NCBI GenBank assembly: GCA_965263375.1
Contig: OZ253669.1
Span: 2,108,001-2,172,000, forward strand
DNA from: JAJFFW01 sp965263375
Lineage (GTDB): Bacteria > Pseudomonadota > Alphaproteobacteria > Caulobacterales > Parvularculaceae
DNA: 64,000 bases
Direction: 5' to 3'
Of the stretch, positions 17,677 through 27,271 are shown piece after piece. The notes beneath the pieces were generated by a model. The model was not told the origin of the DNA, did not search any database, and saw only the letters and a program-made list of their open reading frames with translations. Position numbers and translations under genes: made by a program. How positions within the stretch are numbered: position 1 is the first letter of the stretch; the number at the start of each line of letters is the position of its first letter.

Positions 17677-19257
17677 TTAAAATGTAAGGCTTTTGGCTTG
17701 GGTCACATACTGAAGCGCACGGACTTTTCCCAAAACATCCTCACTTAGGCCTTGGTCAATAGCAAGAAGTGCGATTGCGCTGCCGCCTTCTTCGTCTCGG
17801 CCAAGATTAAAGGTTGCAATGTTTACACCCGCCTCACCCAACGCTGCGCCAAGGGCGCCAATAAAGCCGGGCTTGTCTTGGTTGGTAACATACAGCATAT
17901 GGGGCGCAAAACTTGCCTCCATCTGAACGCCTTTGATATCGACAATGCGCGGCGCCACGCCAAATAATGTGCCCGTCACTGTACGGTCCATACGCTCAGT
18001 AATAATCCGCAGCTGAATTGTGTTGTCGAAGATTTCGGCATCGTCGCGATAGGTTTCAGAGATAGTAATGCCCCGTTCCTTTGCGACAGAAGGCGCATTC
18101 ACAACATTCACCCCAGCAAGCATTGGCTTTAGAACGCTTGCGACCGCTGCAGAGGTTAAAGGCTGCGTGTTGAGGTTCGACACATCGCCAGCATAAGTGA
18201 TGTCGATTGCTTTAATGCTAGTTTCGGTCAGTTGCCCAGCAAAAGCGCCAAGATGCTCCGCCAAATTAATAAACGGCTTTAGACGCGGCGCTTCATCAGC
18301 AGAAATCGACGGCATATTAAGCGCGTTTGTAACGCCCCCGCGCGTAAGATATTCCGCCATTTGCTCCGCCACTTGAAGAGCAACGTTTTCTTGGGCTTCG
18401 CGGGTTGATGCGCCAAGGTGCGGTGTGGCGACAACATTCTCATAGCCAAACAGCGGATGCTCTTTGGCTGGTTCTTCCGCATAAACGTCAAGCGCCGCGC
18501 CAGCAACGTGACCACTGTCGAGCGCATCTTTCAAAGCGTCTTCGTCAACAAGGCCGCCACGGGCGCAGTTAACGATCATCACACCCTTTTTCGTCTTAGC
18601 GATATTTTCCGCGGACAAAATGTTGCGTGTTTGGTCAGTTAAAGGCGTGTGCAAAGAAATTATATCCGCGCGCCCCAAAAGTCCTTCCAGATCAACCTTC
18701 TCAACGCCGATCTCAGCAGCACGCTCTTCGGTTAAAAACGGGTCAAATGCGATAACCCGCATTTTAAGGCCAATCGCGCGATCAGCAACGATAGAACCGA
18801 TATTACCACAACCGATAACACCAAGGGTCTTGCTAAAAAGCTCCGTCCCCATGAATTTTGATTTTTCCCATTTACCAGCATGGGTCGACTCATTCGCTTG
18901 CGGAATTTTACGTGCGAGCGAGAACATCATTGCAATAGCGTGTTCCGCCGTTGTGATCGCGTTGCCAAATGGGGTGTTCATGACAACAACCCCGGCAGCG
19001 GTCGCCGCTTCAATGTCGACATTGTCGACGCCAATCCCGGCGCGGCCAATGACTTTAAGATTGGCGCCCTTTTCAATAAGATCAGCGCGCGCCTTTGTGG
19101 CGGAACGCACGGCAAGCCCGTCATAATCACCGATGATCTCCATCAGCTTTTCAGGATCTTTGCCAAGGGCTGGTTGAAAGTCTACTTCTACGCCGCGTTC
19201 TTTAAAAATATTGACGGCTAGTTCACTTAATGCATCTGAAATAAGCACTTTAGGCAT
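17677..19257 (-). CDS. serA: D-3-phosphoglycerate dehydrogenase
   Basis: A 526-residue long-form SerA that oxidises 3-phosphoglycerate to 3-phosphohydroxypyruvate, the first step of serine synthesis. Visible are the substrate domain (KVLISDALSELAVNIF), the Rossmann NAD site VIGCGNIGSIVADRA, arginine in NCARGGLVDEDAL, catalytic His in TPHLGASTREAQENVA, then an intervening ASB domain and a C-terminal ACT domain (VTNQDKPGFIGALGAALGE), where serine usually gives feedback control. The ATG at 19257 has GGAG eight bases upstream; the open frame runs 30 codons further but is not family-like. It follows serC by 53 bases and shares its RNA leader. Confidence 0.96.
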   Translation of the reverse strand: MPKVLISDALSELAVNIFKERGVEVDFQPALGKDPEKLMEIIGDYDGLAVRSATKARADLIEKGANLKVIGRAGIGVDNVDIEAATAAGVVVMNTPFGNAITTAEHAIAMMFSLARKIPQANESTHAGKWEKSKFMGTELFSKTLGVIGCGNIGSIVADRAIGLKMRVIAFDPFLTEERAAEIGVEKVDLEGLLGRADIISLHTPLTDQTRNILSAENIAKTKKGVMIVNCARGGLVDEDALKDALDSGHVAGAALDVYAEEPAKEHPLFGYENVVATPHLGASTREAQENVALQVAEQMAEYLTRGGVTNALNMPSISADEAPRLKPFINLAEHLGAFAGQLTETSIKAIDITYAGDVSNLNTQPLTSAAVASVLKPMLAGVNVVNAPSVAKERGITISETYRDDAEIFDNTIQLRIITERMDRTVTGTLFGVAPRIVDIKGVQMEASFAPHMLYVTNQDKPGFIGALGAALGEAGVNIATFNLGRDEEGGSAIALLAIDQGLSEDVLGKVRALQYVTQAKSLTF

Positions 19258-19310
19258 TGTACATGCTCCAAATAAAATCTTTAGGGAAACGAAAGTGGGC
19301 CCACGCGCAA

Positions 19311-20471
19311 TTAAAGCGCGGCGGCCTTTGCTTCGGCAAACGCCCAATCAAGCCATGGGGTTAGCGCTTCGATATCGCTTGTTTCGATTGTGGCGCCACA
19401 CCAAATCCGCAGGCCGGGAGGCGCATCACGATAGCCGCCAAGATCATAAGCAGCTTTTTCTTCATCCAGCAGGCTTTCCATCTTTTTTACAAAAGCGCGC
19501 TGAGCATCTTCTTCAAGACCTGCCACATCGCCGTCAACGATTTTTAGACAAACCGATGTGTTGGACCGGTTCGCCGGTTCCGCACAAAGGAACTCAACCC
19601 AGTCCGTTTTTTCCACCCACGCGCTTAACGCCGCGAGGTTCTTATCCGCACGCGCCGTTAATCCGGCCGCATTACCAAGGCCCGCCGCCCAATCAAGGGC
19701 GTCAATATAATCTTCAACACACAGCATTGATGGCGTGTTTATCGTGGCCCCTTTGAAGATACCTTCAATTAGCTTGCCGCCTTTTGTTAGGCGGAAAATC
19801 TTTGGCAAAGGCCATGCGGGAGTATAATTTTCCAAACGCTCAACTGCCCTTGGGCCAAGGATAAGAACACCGTGAGCCGCCTCGCCGCCCATAACTTTCT
19901 GCCAAGAGAATGTAACAACGTCTAACTTCGCCCAATCAAGCTCTTGCGCGAACGCCGCCGAAGTGGCGTCACAAATCACAACCCCTTCGCGGTCGGCTGA
20001 AATCCAATCCGCATTCGGAACGCGCACGCCTGAGGTGGTGCCATTCCAGGTAAACACAACATCATGGGCCGGATTAACGGCCGCCAGATCAGGAAGCTCA
20101 CCATAACCAGAAATCATTTGACGCGCGTCGAGTTTTAACTGCTTTACAACATCAGTGACCCAGCCTTGGCCAAAGCTTTCCCATGCGAGCATATCCACAG
20201 GGCGTGCGCCCAGCATGGACCACATCGCCATTTCCACAGCGCCCGTATCAGACGCAGGCACAATGCCAATGCGGTAATCATCCGGCACGCCAAGAACCGC
20301 GCGGGTTTTATCAATCGCTTCTTGCAGCCGAGCCTTGCCGACCTTAGACCGGTGCGAACGCCCAAGCGTATCTGTCTTAAAATTATCGAGGGACCATCCA
20401 GGACGCTTTGCACATGGCCCTGAAGAAAACAGCGGATTTCCCGGCCGCTGAGCCGGTTTTTGTGTAGTCAT
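19311..20471 (-). CDS. serC: Phosphoserine aminotransferase, alphaproteobacterial type
   Basis: A 386-residue PLP enzyme converting 3-phosphohydroxypyruvate and glutamate to phosphoserine. The sequence is of the diverged alphaproteobacterial SerC type: FSSGPCAKRPGWSLDNF at the N-terminus, GIVPASDTGAVEMAMWSMLG, VFTWNGTTSGVRVPN, VICDATSAAFAQELDW, and the PLP-lysine region VVTFSWQKVMGGEAAHGVLIL. The ATG at 20471 is placed by the RNA leader, whose last hairpin ends just before AGAAAATCG-ATG. It is first in the serC-serA operon. The final step (SerB) is not in the window. Confidence 0.96.
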   Translation of the reverse strand: MTTQKPAQRPGNPLFSSGPCAKRPGWSLDNFKTDTLGRSHRSKVGKARLQEAIDKTRAVLGVPDDYRIGIVPASDTGAVEMAMWSMLGARPVDMLAWESFGQGWVTDVVKQLKLDARQMISGYGELPDLAAVNPAHDVVFTWNGTTSGVRVPNADWISADREGVVICDATSAAFAQELDWAKLDVVTFSWQKVMGGEAAHGVLILGPRAVERLENYTPAWPLPKIFRLTKGGKLIEGIFKGATINTPSMLCVEDYIDALDWAAGLGNAAGLTARADKNLAALSAWVEKTDWVEFLCAEPANRSNTSVCLKIVDGDVAGLEEDAQRAFVKKMESLLDEEKAAYDLGGYRDAPPGLRIWCGATIETSDIEALTPWLDWAFAEAKAAAL

Positions 20472-20525
20472 CGATTTTCTCCCATCTACTAAAGATGGGT
20501 TACGTGTCGTTGGGGACACGCAGCC
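20472..20525 (-). ncRNA. serC-type RNA leader motif
   Basis: Directly upstream of the serC ATG the minus strand forms two adjacent hairpins. The first is CGTGTC-CCCAAC-GACACG. After TAA comes the second, CCCATC-TTTAGTA-GATGGG, then AGAAAATCG and the start codon. This arrangement matches the published alphaproteobacterial serC RNA motif (Rfam family serC). The 3' arm of the second hairpin overlaps the ribosome binding site (GGGAG), so folding could hide it. Ligand or trigger is unknown. A TTGACG, 17-base spacer, AATAAG promoter-like pair lies just upstream (20529-20557). Confidence 0.8.
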
Positions 20526-20667
20526 CGCATTGCTTATTGGCGATTGCAACGCGTTCGTCAAATGAAAATTTTGCGTCGAAACCCTTAATACCCGTTCACG
20601 ATTTAGCGAGCGCGCCGTTAAACCAACCCTTTCGCTTCACGCGAGAAGACGATCGTCCTGCAAAAAA

Positions 20668-21474
20668 TCAAGAAAAAGATGAGTTAAAATAATGATTTAA
20701 CGGCGACGCGCCCTGCCCTAAACCAGGCGCCGCTTTAATCGCAGCGCGGACATAGCGAATGGCGCGATCACAGGCTTCGATAATGGGCATGCCCTCTGAA
20801 ATCCCTGCGGCAATCGCGCTTGCAAGGGTGCAGCCTGTGCCATGCATTTCTTTAATGTTCAGCCTTGGGTTAGAAAATGCGTGGGCCCGAACGCCCTCAT
20901 CCGTTTGAACCGTTAACAAATCAATAACATCAGCGCCCTGTAAGTGCCCGCCTTTAACGAGCGCGGCCTTGGCCCCAAAGCTGACAAGCGCGGCGCCAGC
21001 ACGCGCCGCCGCCTGTTCATTATTCACCGCACCCCCCATCAGGGCGGCTGCTTCATCCGCGTTCGGGGTAACAAGATGAGAAATTGGGATCAGGCGCGCT
21101 ATTAGCGACTCCACCAGACCGTCACCGGCAAGCGCATCCCCGCTTGTGGCTGCGAGCACAGGATCAAGGATAATCGGAATATCGCGATACGCGCTAAGGG
21201 CGTCCGCAATCGCCTCAGCTGCTGGGGCGCTGCCGACCATGCCGATTTTGATCACATCTGCGCCAATATCTTCCAAAACGGATCTAATCTGATCATGGAT
21301 GATTTCTGGGGCGACGCCATGAACAGCCTTGACGCCAAGAGTATTTTGGACCGTAAGCGCAGTGACACAGGCCGCCGCATACCCCCCAAGAGCTGTGACA
21401 GTTTTGATATCGGCTTGCAGCCCCGCCCCGCCGGAGGGATCAGACCCTGCGATGATTAAGACTTTGCCTTGCAT
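20668..21474 (-). CDS. thiD: Hydroxymethylpyrimidine/phosphomethylpyrimidine kinase
   Basis: A 268-residue ribokinase-fold enzyme phosphorylating HMP and HMP-P for thiamine synthesis. Landmarks are VLIIAGSDPSGGAGLQADIKT at the N-terminus, CVTALTVQNTLGV, DPVLAATSGDALAG, LVTPNADEAAALMG, the glycine loop ALVKGGHLQG, and the anion-hole/catalytic HGTGCTLASAIAAGI. The start MQGKVL at 21474 fits the family; a further 36 upstream codons are open but not conserved. No TPP riboswitch was recognised upstream. The rest of the pathway is absent, apart from a distant thiE at about 41 kb. Confidence 0.93.
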   Translation of the reverse strand: MQGKVLIIAGSDPSGGAGLQADIKTVTALGGYAAACVTALTVQNTLGVKAVHGVAPEIIHDQIRSVLEDIGADVIKIGMVGSAPAAEAIADALSAYRDIPIILDPVLAATSGDALAGDGLVESLIARLIPISHLVTPNADEAAALMGGAVNNEQAAARAGAALVSFGAKAALVKGGHLQGADVIDLLTVQTDEGVRAHAFSNPRLNIKEMHGTGCTLASAIAAGISEGMPIIEACDRAIRYVRAAIKAAPGLGQGASPLNHYFNSSFS

Positions 21475-21759
21475 AATTTTAGCATTTTTGCCTTTTCCAT
21501 AATTGGCCATGCTCAACAACTTCACAATAATAGCATGCGCTATTGACGCCGTCTTCATTATACCAAAGATGACGGCCACCAACGCTCAGGCAATCTTTGC
21601 CTTTAGAGAATAAACCTAAGTCACAAACTAAAAAATCATAGAGGAAATTTGGTAGGTTTCTTCGAATTTTAGCACTTAAGATATAAGTCTTGAAACGAAT
21701 TGTCATGACATTATCAATATTAGTTCGTAAAAAGATTTGGTTAGTCATTCCCCAAGCTC

Positions 21760-23130
21760 TTACAAACTAACATCTTCAATCGCTTGGCAAATATCGCGGA
21801 TGACCGCTTTAAGAACAATTTCGTTTTCCGCTTCCCCCATGACCCGCACCACAGGCTCCGTTCCAGATTTACGGATGACAAGGCGGCCAGTTTCACCCAG
21901 CTTTTTCTCGCCTTCTGCGATCGCCTCTTTAACGCTTTGCGCTTCTAGCGGGTCACCGCCCTTAAGGCGCACATTCTGTAACAACTGTGGATACGGATCA
22001 AATAGATGACACGCCTCGCTGACTTTTATCTTTTCTTGCGCAACAACAGCTAAAACCTGTAACGCCGTGACAAGGCCATCACCCGTCGTCGCATAATCCC
22101 TCAATATGACGTGGCCAGAAGGCTCCCCGCCAGCATTAATATCGCGGTTGCGCATTTCTTCAACGACGTAGCGATCACCAACTTTGGTGCGATAAAGGGT
22201 GAGGCCCAAGCTTTCAACATATTTCTCAAAGCCTAGATTTGACATCACGGTCGAGACAAGACCGCCGCCTTTTAGCTGCCCATTTTTTGACCATGATCGC
22301 GCAATCAACGCAAGGATTTGGTCGCCGTCAATCATGGCGCCGGTTTCATCGCACATGACCACTCTGTCCGCATCACCATCAAGGGCGATGCCGATATCAG
22401 CGCGATATTCGAGCACAGCTTCACGCATACGCTCCGGCGCCGTTGACCCAACATCAGCGTTAATATTAAACCCATTGGGCTCAACGCCGATCGCTTTTAC
22501 TTCCGCCCCCAGCTCCCAAAGAACCGTGGGCGCCACACGATACGCCGCCCCATTGGCGCAATCGATCACAATGCGAAGTCCATCAAGAGACGATTTTTTC
22601 GGGAACGTGTTCTTGGCAAATTCGATGTAACGCGCACGCGCATCATCAATCCGCTTGACCCGCCCCAGCTCAGGCGCTTCGGCAAGACCTACGCTCGGAT
22701 CATCCTGCATCAACTGTTCAATCTGAAGTTCTTTCTCATCAGATAGTTTAAACCCATCGGGGCCAAAAAATTTCACCCCATTATCATGATACGGATTGTG
22801 TGAGGCGGATATCATAACCCCCAGATCAGCGCGCATCGATCGGGTCAACATCGCCATCGCAGGAGTGGGCAGCGGGCCTAGCAAGAAAACATCCATCCCA
22901 GAAGCGGCGAAGCCAGCGGTCAAAGCAGGCTCAATCATATAACCAGAAAGGCGGGTATCTTTCCCAATCACAACGCGATGTCTGTGAGCGCCATTCTTAA
23001 AAACCCGGCCCACGGCCATTCCAAGCCGTAAAATAGCATCTGGCGTCATCGCGCCCGCATTTGCGAGGCCGCGCACCCCATCAGTGCCGAAAATCCGTTT
23101 TTGTCGTGGGTTTACATCATCGCCGCGCAT
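21760..23130 (-). CDS. glmM: Phosphoglucosamine mutase
   Basis: A 456-residue alpha-D-phosphohexomutase converting glucosamine-6-P to glucosamine-1-P, on the route to UDP-GlcNAc for peptidoglycan and LPS. Landmarks are RIFGTDGVRGLAN, the phosphoserine loop VMISASHNPYHDNGVKFFG, metal site ALDGDADRVVMCD, sugar loop GGEPSGHVIL and the C-terminal phosphate site RKSGTEPVVRVMGE. The ATG at 23130 has GGAG seven bases upstream. It follows folP by 98 bases, the usual alphaproteobacterial folP-glmM order. Confidence 0.96.
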   Translation of the reverse strand: MRGDDVNPRQKRIFGTDGVRGLANAGAMTPDAILRLGMAVGRVFKNGAHRHRVVIGKDTRLSGYMIEPALTAGFAASGMDVFLLGPLPTPAMAMLTRSMRADLGVMISASHNPYHDNGVKFFGPDGFKLSDEKELQIEQLMQDDPSVGLAEAPELGRVKRIDDARARYIEFAKNTFPKKSSLDGLRIVIDCANGAAYRVAPTVLWELGAEVKAIGVEPNGFNINADVGSTAPERMREAVLEYRADIGIALDGDADRVVMCDETGAMIDGDQILALIARSWSKNGQLKGGGLVSTVMSNLGFEKYVESLGLTLYRTKVGDRYVVEEMRNRDINAGGEPSGHVILRDYATTGDGLVTALQVLAVVAQEKIKVSEACHLFDPYPQLLQNVRLKGGDPLEAQSVKEAIAEGEKKLGETGRLVIRKSGTEPVVRVMGEAENEIVLKAVIRDICQAIEDVSL

Positions 23131-23228
23131 TAAACTTCTCCCAAATGCTTTGTCGCATCTTACTCTTATAAAACAGAAATTTCTTTAATAGAGGTATTTG
23201 TCACCTTCATGGCAATAATAGAAGCGAT

Positions 23229-24038
23229 TTAAGCTTCCATAAGCCCCTGCCATACAGCCAAAGCCTGACGCGTCGCCGCGACATCGTGCACCCGCAATAT
23301 GGAAGCGCCGCGCCGCGCCGCCTCAACAGCCGCCGCTATCGAGCCGCCAAGGCGATCTTTCGCCAGCCCATCACGATCGATAGCAGCAATAAACCTTTTG
23401 CGCGACGCGCCAACCAAAACCGGCGCAATTTCGGCAAAACGCGCTGTCTCTTTAATTAAAGCCAAATTGTGCTCTAAAGTTTTGCCGAACCCAATGCCCG
23501 GATCGACCCAAATTTTTTCCCGCGCAACGCCAGCTTCAATACAGGCGGCAAATCGCTCCGTAAGATAGTCGGCCACTTCCTTAACAACATCATCATAGGC
23601 GGGCCTATTCTGCATTGTTTTAGGGTCGCCCTGCGCATGCATTAACACGACATCGCATTGAAGCTCAGCCGCAACAAAGGGGCCGTTCTTTTCAAAACTA
23701 AGCGCTGTCACGTCATTCCAAATATCGGCTCCGGCCGAAACAGCGGCGCGGGCCACATCTTGCTTTCGCGTATCAATGGAAATCTTTACGTTCGTTTGCG
23801 ATCTCAGTGCCTGTATTACTGGCACGACCCGCACAATTTCCTCGTCTTCTGGGACTAAGTCCGCACCCGGACGGGTCGACTCTCCCCCGATATCCAGAAT
23901 GGAAGCCCCCGCTTCAACCATCGCAAGCGCAGCTTTAACCGCTTCATCAACGGACAAATATTTTCCGCCGTCAGAAAAGCTGTCTGGGGTTACATTGACG
24001 ATCCCCATGATCGCCGGAATGGGGTGTTGTGCCTTCAT
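23229..24038 (-). CDS. folP: Dihydropteroate synthase
   Basis: A 269-residue TIM-barrel enzyme joining p-aminobenzoate to hydroxymethyl-dihydropterin diphosphate in folate synthesis; the sulfonamide target. Signatures are IMGIVNVTPDSFSDGGKY, ASILDIGGESTRPGAD, SIDTRKQDVARAAVSAGADI, ND in IWNDVTAL, LMHAQGDPKTMQ, DPGIGFGKTLEHNL and RVHDVAATRQA. The start ATG directly follows a G-run with no proper spacing, but no other start is available. In many relatives it directly follows ftsH; here a DUF4153 gene and an opposite-strand methyltransferase intervene. Confidence 0.96.
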   Translation of the reverse strand: MKAQHPIPAIMGIVNVTPDSFSDGGKYLSVDEAVKAALAMVEAGASILDIGGESTRPGADLVPEDEEIVRVVPVIQALRSQTNVKISIDTRKQDVARAAVSAGADIWNDVTALSFEKNGPFVAAELQCDVVLMHAQGDPKTMQNRPAYDDVVKEVADYLTERFAACIEAGVAREKIWVDPGIGFGKTLEHNLALIKETARFAEIAPVLVGASRKRFIAAIDRDGLAKDRLGGSIAAAVEAARRGASILRVHDVAATRQALAVWQGLMEA

Positions 24039-24130
24039 CCCCCAATGATACCAATAGACTAGAAATTATGCTAAGGATGAAATGTCGCTTATTCATTACA
24101 AATTTTAAGTGCCCCAGAAGGAGCTTACAA

Positions 24131-24748
24131 ATGGCCAGCTTCTATGAAAAACATATTTTACCCCCCATCCTTGATTTTGCTTGTTCTATGCCGCCCATGA
24201 AATCGTTACGCCAGCGCTATGTCTCGCGCGCGCGCGGCAAAGTGCTTGAAATGGGCATCGGCAGCGGGCTGAACCTTGCTTATTACGGATCAGATATAAG
24301 TTCGGTTACTGGCGTTGACCCAGCTGAAGAACTCACGACAAAAGCACAAAAACGCGCCGCTAATATTTCTGCGTCGGTTGATGTTCTTGGCGTTTCTGGT
24401 GAGGCGCTGCCTTGCGATAGCGACAGCTTCGATACGGTCGTCTGTACGTGGACGATGTGTTCGATCCCCGATCCAACGCCAGCAGTGGCTGAAATGCGCC
24501 GCGTTTTAAAGCCCGGCGGCAAAATGATTTTCATCGAACATGGCCTAGCCGACGACGCGGGCGTCGCAAAATGGCAAAGGCGCATTGAACCCTATTGGAA
24601 ACCAACCTTTGGCGGATGCCACCTTACACGCCGCGCAGATACCCTGTTAAAGGACGGCGGATTTTCGCTTGAAGAATTCTCCTCCGGCTATGAAAGGGGC
24701 CCCAAATTCGCAACGTTCATGATGCATGGCGTTGCAGGGATTGCCTAA
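24131..24748 (+). CDS. Class I SAM-dependent methyltransferase
   Basis: A 205-residue Rossmann-fold methyltransferase. Motif I is KVLEMGIGSGLNLAYY, the acidic residue after strand 2 is in GVDPAEEL, and motifs II/III are FDTVVCTWTMCSIPDP and EMRRVLKPGGKMIFIEHG. The last resembles UbiE/COQ5- and phosphatidylethanolamine-methyltransferase-like proteins, but the substrate cannot be named. The ATG at 24131 is chosen because AAGGAG lies eight bases upstream; the open frame extends 34 codons further without conserved sequence. It is the only plus-strand gene between 17.6 and 49 kb, wedged between folP and the DUF4153 gene. Confidence 0.85.
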   Translation: MASFYEKHILPPILDFACSMPPMKSLRQRYVSRARGKVLEMGIGSGLNLAYYGSDISSVTGVDPAEELTTKAQKRAANISASVDVLGVSGEALPCDSDSFDTVVCTWTMCSIPDPTPAVAEMRRVLKPGGKMIFIEHGLADDAGVAKWQRRIEPYWKPTFGGCHLTRRADTLLKDGGFSLEEFSSGYERGPKFATFMMHGVAGIA

Positions 24749-24789
24749 GACGCACTAACCTTTGTTGCTTTCATAAACCGCTTGCAAAA

Positions 24790-27123
24790 CTAGCAATATT
24801 TTTTTGAGGTGCAATAATCGACGAGAACACGGATGCCTCCAAAATCCAAATCATTTGCAAGCGGTTTTACGGGTTTGAGATTTTTGAGAATTTCTTCGCG
24901 CCCCGCAGCGTTCACCGGTTTACGATCGGTTACGCCTTGCGCGCGGAGCCGGTTCGACAATTCTACAAATTGATTATTTAATGTCGCGTTGCCTCTTCCT
25001 AGAAGCATCCATTCGCCATTCTTTTCCTCATAAGCAACCAGGGAGACTGACCCAGCATTCGTCTTTATAAGAATAAATTCTTCTGGCGCCGCGCCCGTTA
25101 GTTCAACATACCGGCCATAACAATGACCTGAATTATGTCGGCGTTCTTCGCCTTCACGTAAGCACCATGTATAGTCACTGACATACGTTAACCCATCCAC
25201 CAAAATGTCTTGAGGGGCCTCAACACCGGCCGGGGTCTTGACACGCTCTTGAATATCTTCCGTATTCAGTAGTTTTCGCTGCATGCGAAGAGGGATCCTC
25301 TCCCCCAACACCTCAAACTCTAAGTGATTAAGCTCAACGACCTTCGCCGCGGCAAAATTATCGACAATAAGCCGCCGTCTTTCTTCCTTCCGTGAGCGTG
25401 AGAGCGCCTCCAGCGCAGATGGATCTGAAAACCCTGGCCAGTTACGTGTCTTGCCAATCAATCGCCAAGCAGGCTCATCTTCTTGCAGAAGGACACTGAT
25501 ACGATAAAAATATTCTTCCCGGGTCGGCAAAATTAAAGCGTCATCATCGCCATCTAGGTCAATATCAATAAGCCGAACAAGACAGCGCCCATCTTTTAAC
25601 GGGAGGTCGGAAGCCAGATCGCTATCAGAAGGTTCATCACGGACACGTTGATCATGCCCCTTTTTTTCTTGCAGGCACTCTGCAACCGGGTCTTCACCAT
25701 CCCGTGGAAGCAAGACGCCATCGGGAATTGTCCCCTCGCCAATCAACCGCAATGCGTCGCGACGTGTAAGGATGCTCTGTTCACCTATGCGATATCTTCG
25801 TTGACCGGGATTTTGCGCTAAAAGGGCGATGCGTTCGTCACGCTCACTACCCGATCGCGCGGCAAGGCGATCAAGAGCGGGCGGGCCATATTTGCCTGCG
25901 CGCGGACTGGCCAGAAAGCCAAAATCAAAGGCGTCTGGCTCCACCACGCCGCTATCAAGCCGGGCAAGCTGATCATTGACCGAGATGCGGGCTGGCGACA
26001 AAACAGGCGTCATTAAGGCTGAAAGCAAAATTGCGACGACGGCGGCGGCGCCAATATTCACCGGCGCCATCCACGCCATCCAATCGCCAGGCCTTGCGGC
26101 GGCGGCGAGATATCCGCCAGCGTAAATTGCAACGATCAACAATTCTATGCCCGCTAATACACGCGCTGGCGTTAGGCCGTATTGATCGACCCTTAACCAA
26201 AGTCCAATCCCCGCTAAGAACACCACGCCCACCATCGGAAGCGCTGCAAACCGAACCGTTAAGCGCATAAATGGAGATGTTGTTACGGCCCCATCTTGAT
26301 AGGCGGCATTGATCAACAAGATCATGGTCGCAGCGGCGTTTAACAATAAAACCGTCGCATTTCCCGTATCCCAAAGGGGCTGAAGCCCAGTAAAGATTAG
26401 GGCGACAAGAAATAACGCCAAAATTAGCGTCATCAAGACAGCAAGCCAGGAGAGCAGCATCAACCCAATTTGGCGCGCGCCGCGGGTCAGCCCAATATCA
26501 GCATCGGCCAAATGAACGCCGATCGCAAAAGCAATCCCGGAACTTACCCAAGCATAAACACTGGAAAAAATTGCGCGCCGGATGAAATCGAGCCCAATAA
26601 GGTCAAACATCCAAGCGCCAAGAGAGATGACAACCCAATAGGCGCCAAGAAAAAGCAACGCGAGGTGGACCTGAAAGCCCCGCCCCCAGGCGTTTTCAAA
26701 ATAGGTGCGATAGCTAGCGACAGGGCTTTTATCATCATTTGATCCCTGCACGAATTCATGAATAATAAACAAGATAATAAGCGAATAGAGCGAAACATTG
26801 ATCAACGGATCAATACTCATCCACACCTTTGTGGGGCCAAACCAGGCGAAACAAAAAAGTAAGAAAATAGCGGTCAACGACCACACGGCCAATCGCACTA
26901 ACGACATCCGCCCCAGACCAAACAGCAAAGGCAAAGGCCCCAGCCAGGCAACAAGGCGCGCTATATTGACAAAGCGTGACCACGCTTCGCCCACTTCAAA
27001 ACCACCTAATGGCAAATTACGATTTAAAACATGAAAGGCGAAGTAGAGCGCAACGCCATAGACTAAGCCCACAAAAAGCCGAGATCCCAACACCCCTCGG
27101 CGATCACCCAATAACCTGTCCAT
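24790..27123 (-). CDS. DUF4153 membrane protein with large soluble C-terminal domain
   Basis: 777 residues. The first ~400 hold about twelve hydrophobic segments. The remainder is soluble and charged, starting with SPARISVNDQLARL and FDFGFLASPRAGKYGPPALDRLA, a pattern of DUF4153 proteins. The C-terminal part includes LVRLIDIDLDGDDDALIL, which looks like an FG-GAP/VCBS-type acidic loop, and a Cys-containing end. The function of DUF4153 is not established. The ATG at 27123 is preferred over the TTG at 27171; GGGG lies 8-12 bases upstream. It sits between ftsH and folP. Confidence 0.75.
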   Translation of the reverse strand: MDRLLGDRRGVLGSRLFVGLVYGVALYFAFHVLNRNLPLGGFEVGEAWSRFVNIARLVAWLGPLPLLFGLGRMSLVRLAVWSLTAIFLLFCFAWFGPTKVWMSIDPLINVSLYSLIILFIIHEFVQGSNDDKSPVASYRTYFENAWGRGFQVHLALLFLGAYWVVISLGAWMFDLIGLDFIRRAIFSSVYAWVSSGIAFAIGVHLADADIGLTRGARQIGLMLLSWLAVLMTLILALFLVALIFTGLQPLWDTGNATVLLLNAAATMILLINAAYQDGAVTTSPFMRLTVRFAALPMVGVVFLAGIGLWLRVDQYGLTPARVLAGIELLIVAIYAGGYLAAAARPGDWMAWMAPVNIGAAAVVAILLSALMTPVLSPARISVNDQLARLDSGVVEPDAFDFGFLASPRAGKYGPPALDRLAARSGSERDERIALLAQNPGQRRYRIGEQSILTRRDALRLIGEGTIPDGVLLPRDGEDPVAECLQEKKGHDQRVRDEPSDSDLASDLPLKDGRCLVRLIDIDLDGDDDALILPTREEYFYRISVLLQEDEPAWRLIGKTRNWPGFSDPSALEALSRSRKEERRRLIVDNFAAAKVVELNHLEFEVLGERIPLRMQRKLLNTEDIQERVKTPAGVEAPQDILVDGLTYVSDYTWCLREGEERRHNSGHCYGRYVELTGAAPEEFILIKTNAGSVSLVAYEEKNGEWMLLGRGNATLNNQFVELSNRLRAQGVTDRKPVNAAGREEILKNLKPVKPLANDLDFGGIRVLVDYCTSKKYC

Positions 27124-27202
27124 AATTACAGCCCCATGTGAATTCTTATTCTGGTAAGCAAATGTTCCCAACTAATCACATAGTCTAGCAAAAATACGGG
27201 CA

Positions 27203-27243
27203 AAAAAAGACAAACCCGGCGCTATTTTAAGCCGCCGGGTTTG
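27203..27243 (-). terminator. Intrinsic terminator of ftsH
   Basis: Perfect 11-bp stem CAAACCCGGCG / CGCCGGGTTTG with an 11-base loop. On the minus strand it is followed by TCTTTTTTTG. It lies about 30 bases past the ftsH stop, separating ftsH from the DUF4153 gene. Confidence 0.85.
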
Positions 27244-27271
27244 CTTGCAAATCGTGTTTTAGCTTGCCCTT

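Noticed and set aside
21475..21759. TPP riboswitch upstream of thiD
   Set aside because: The conserved CTGAGA-containing core was not found in the leader.
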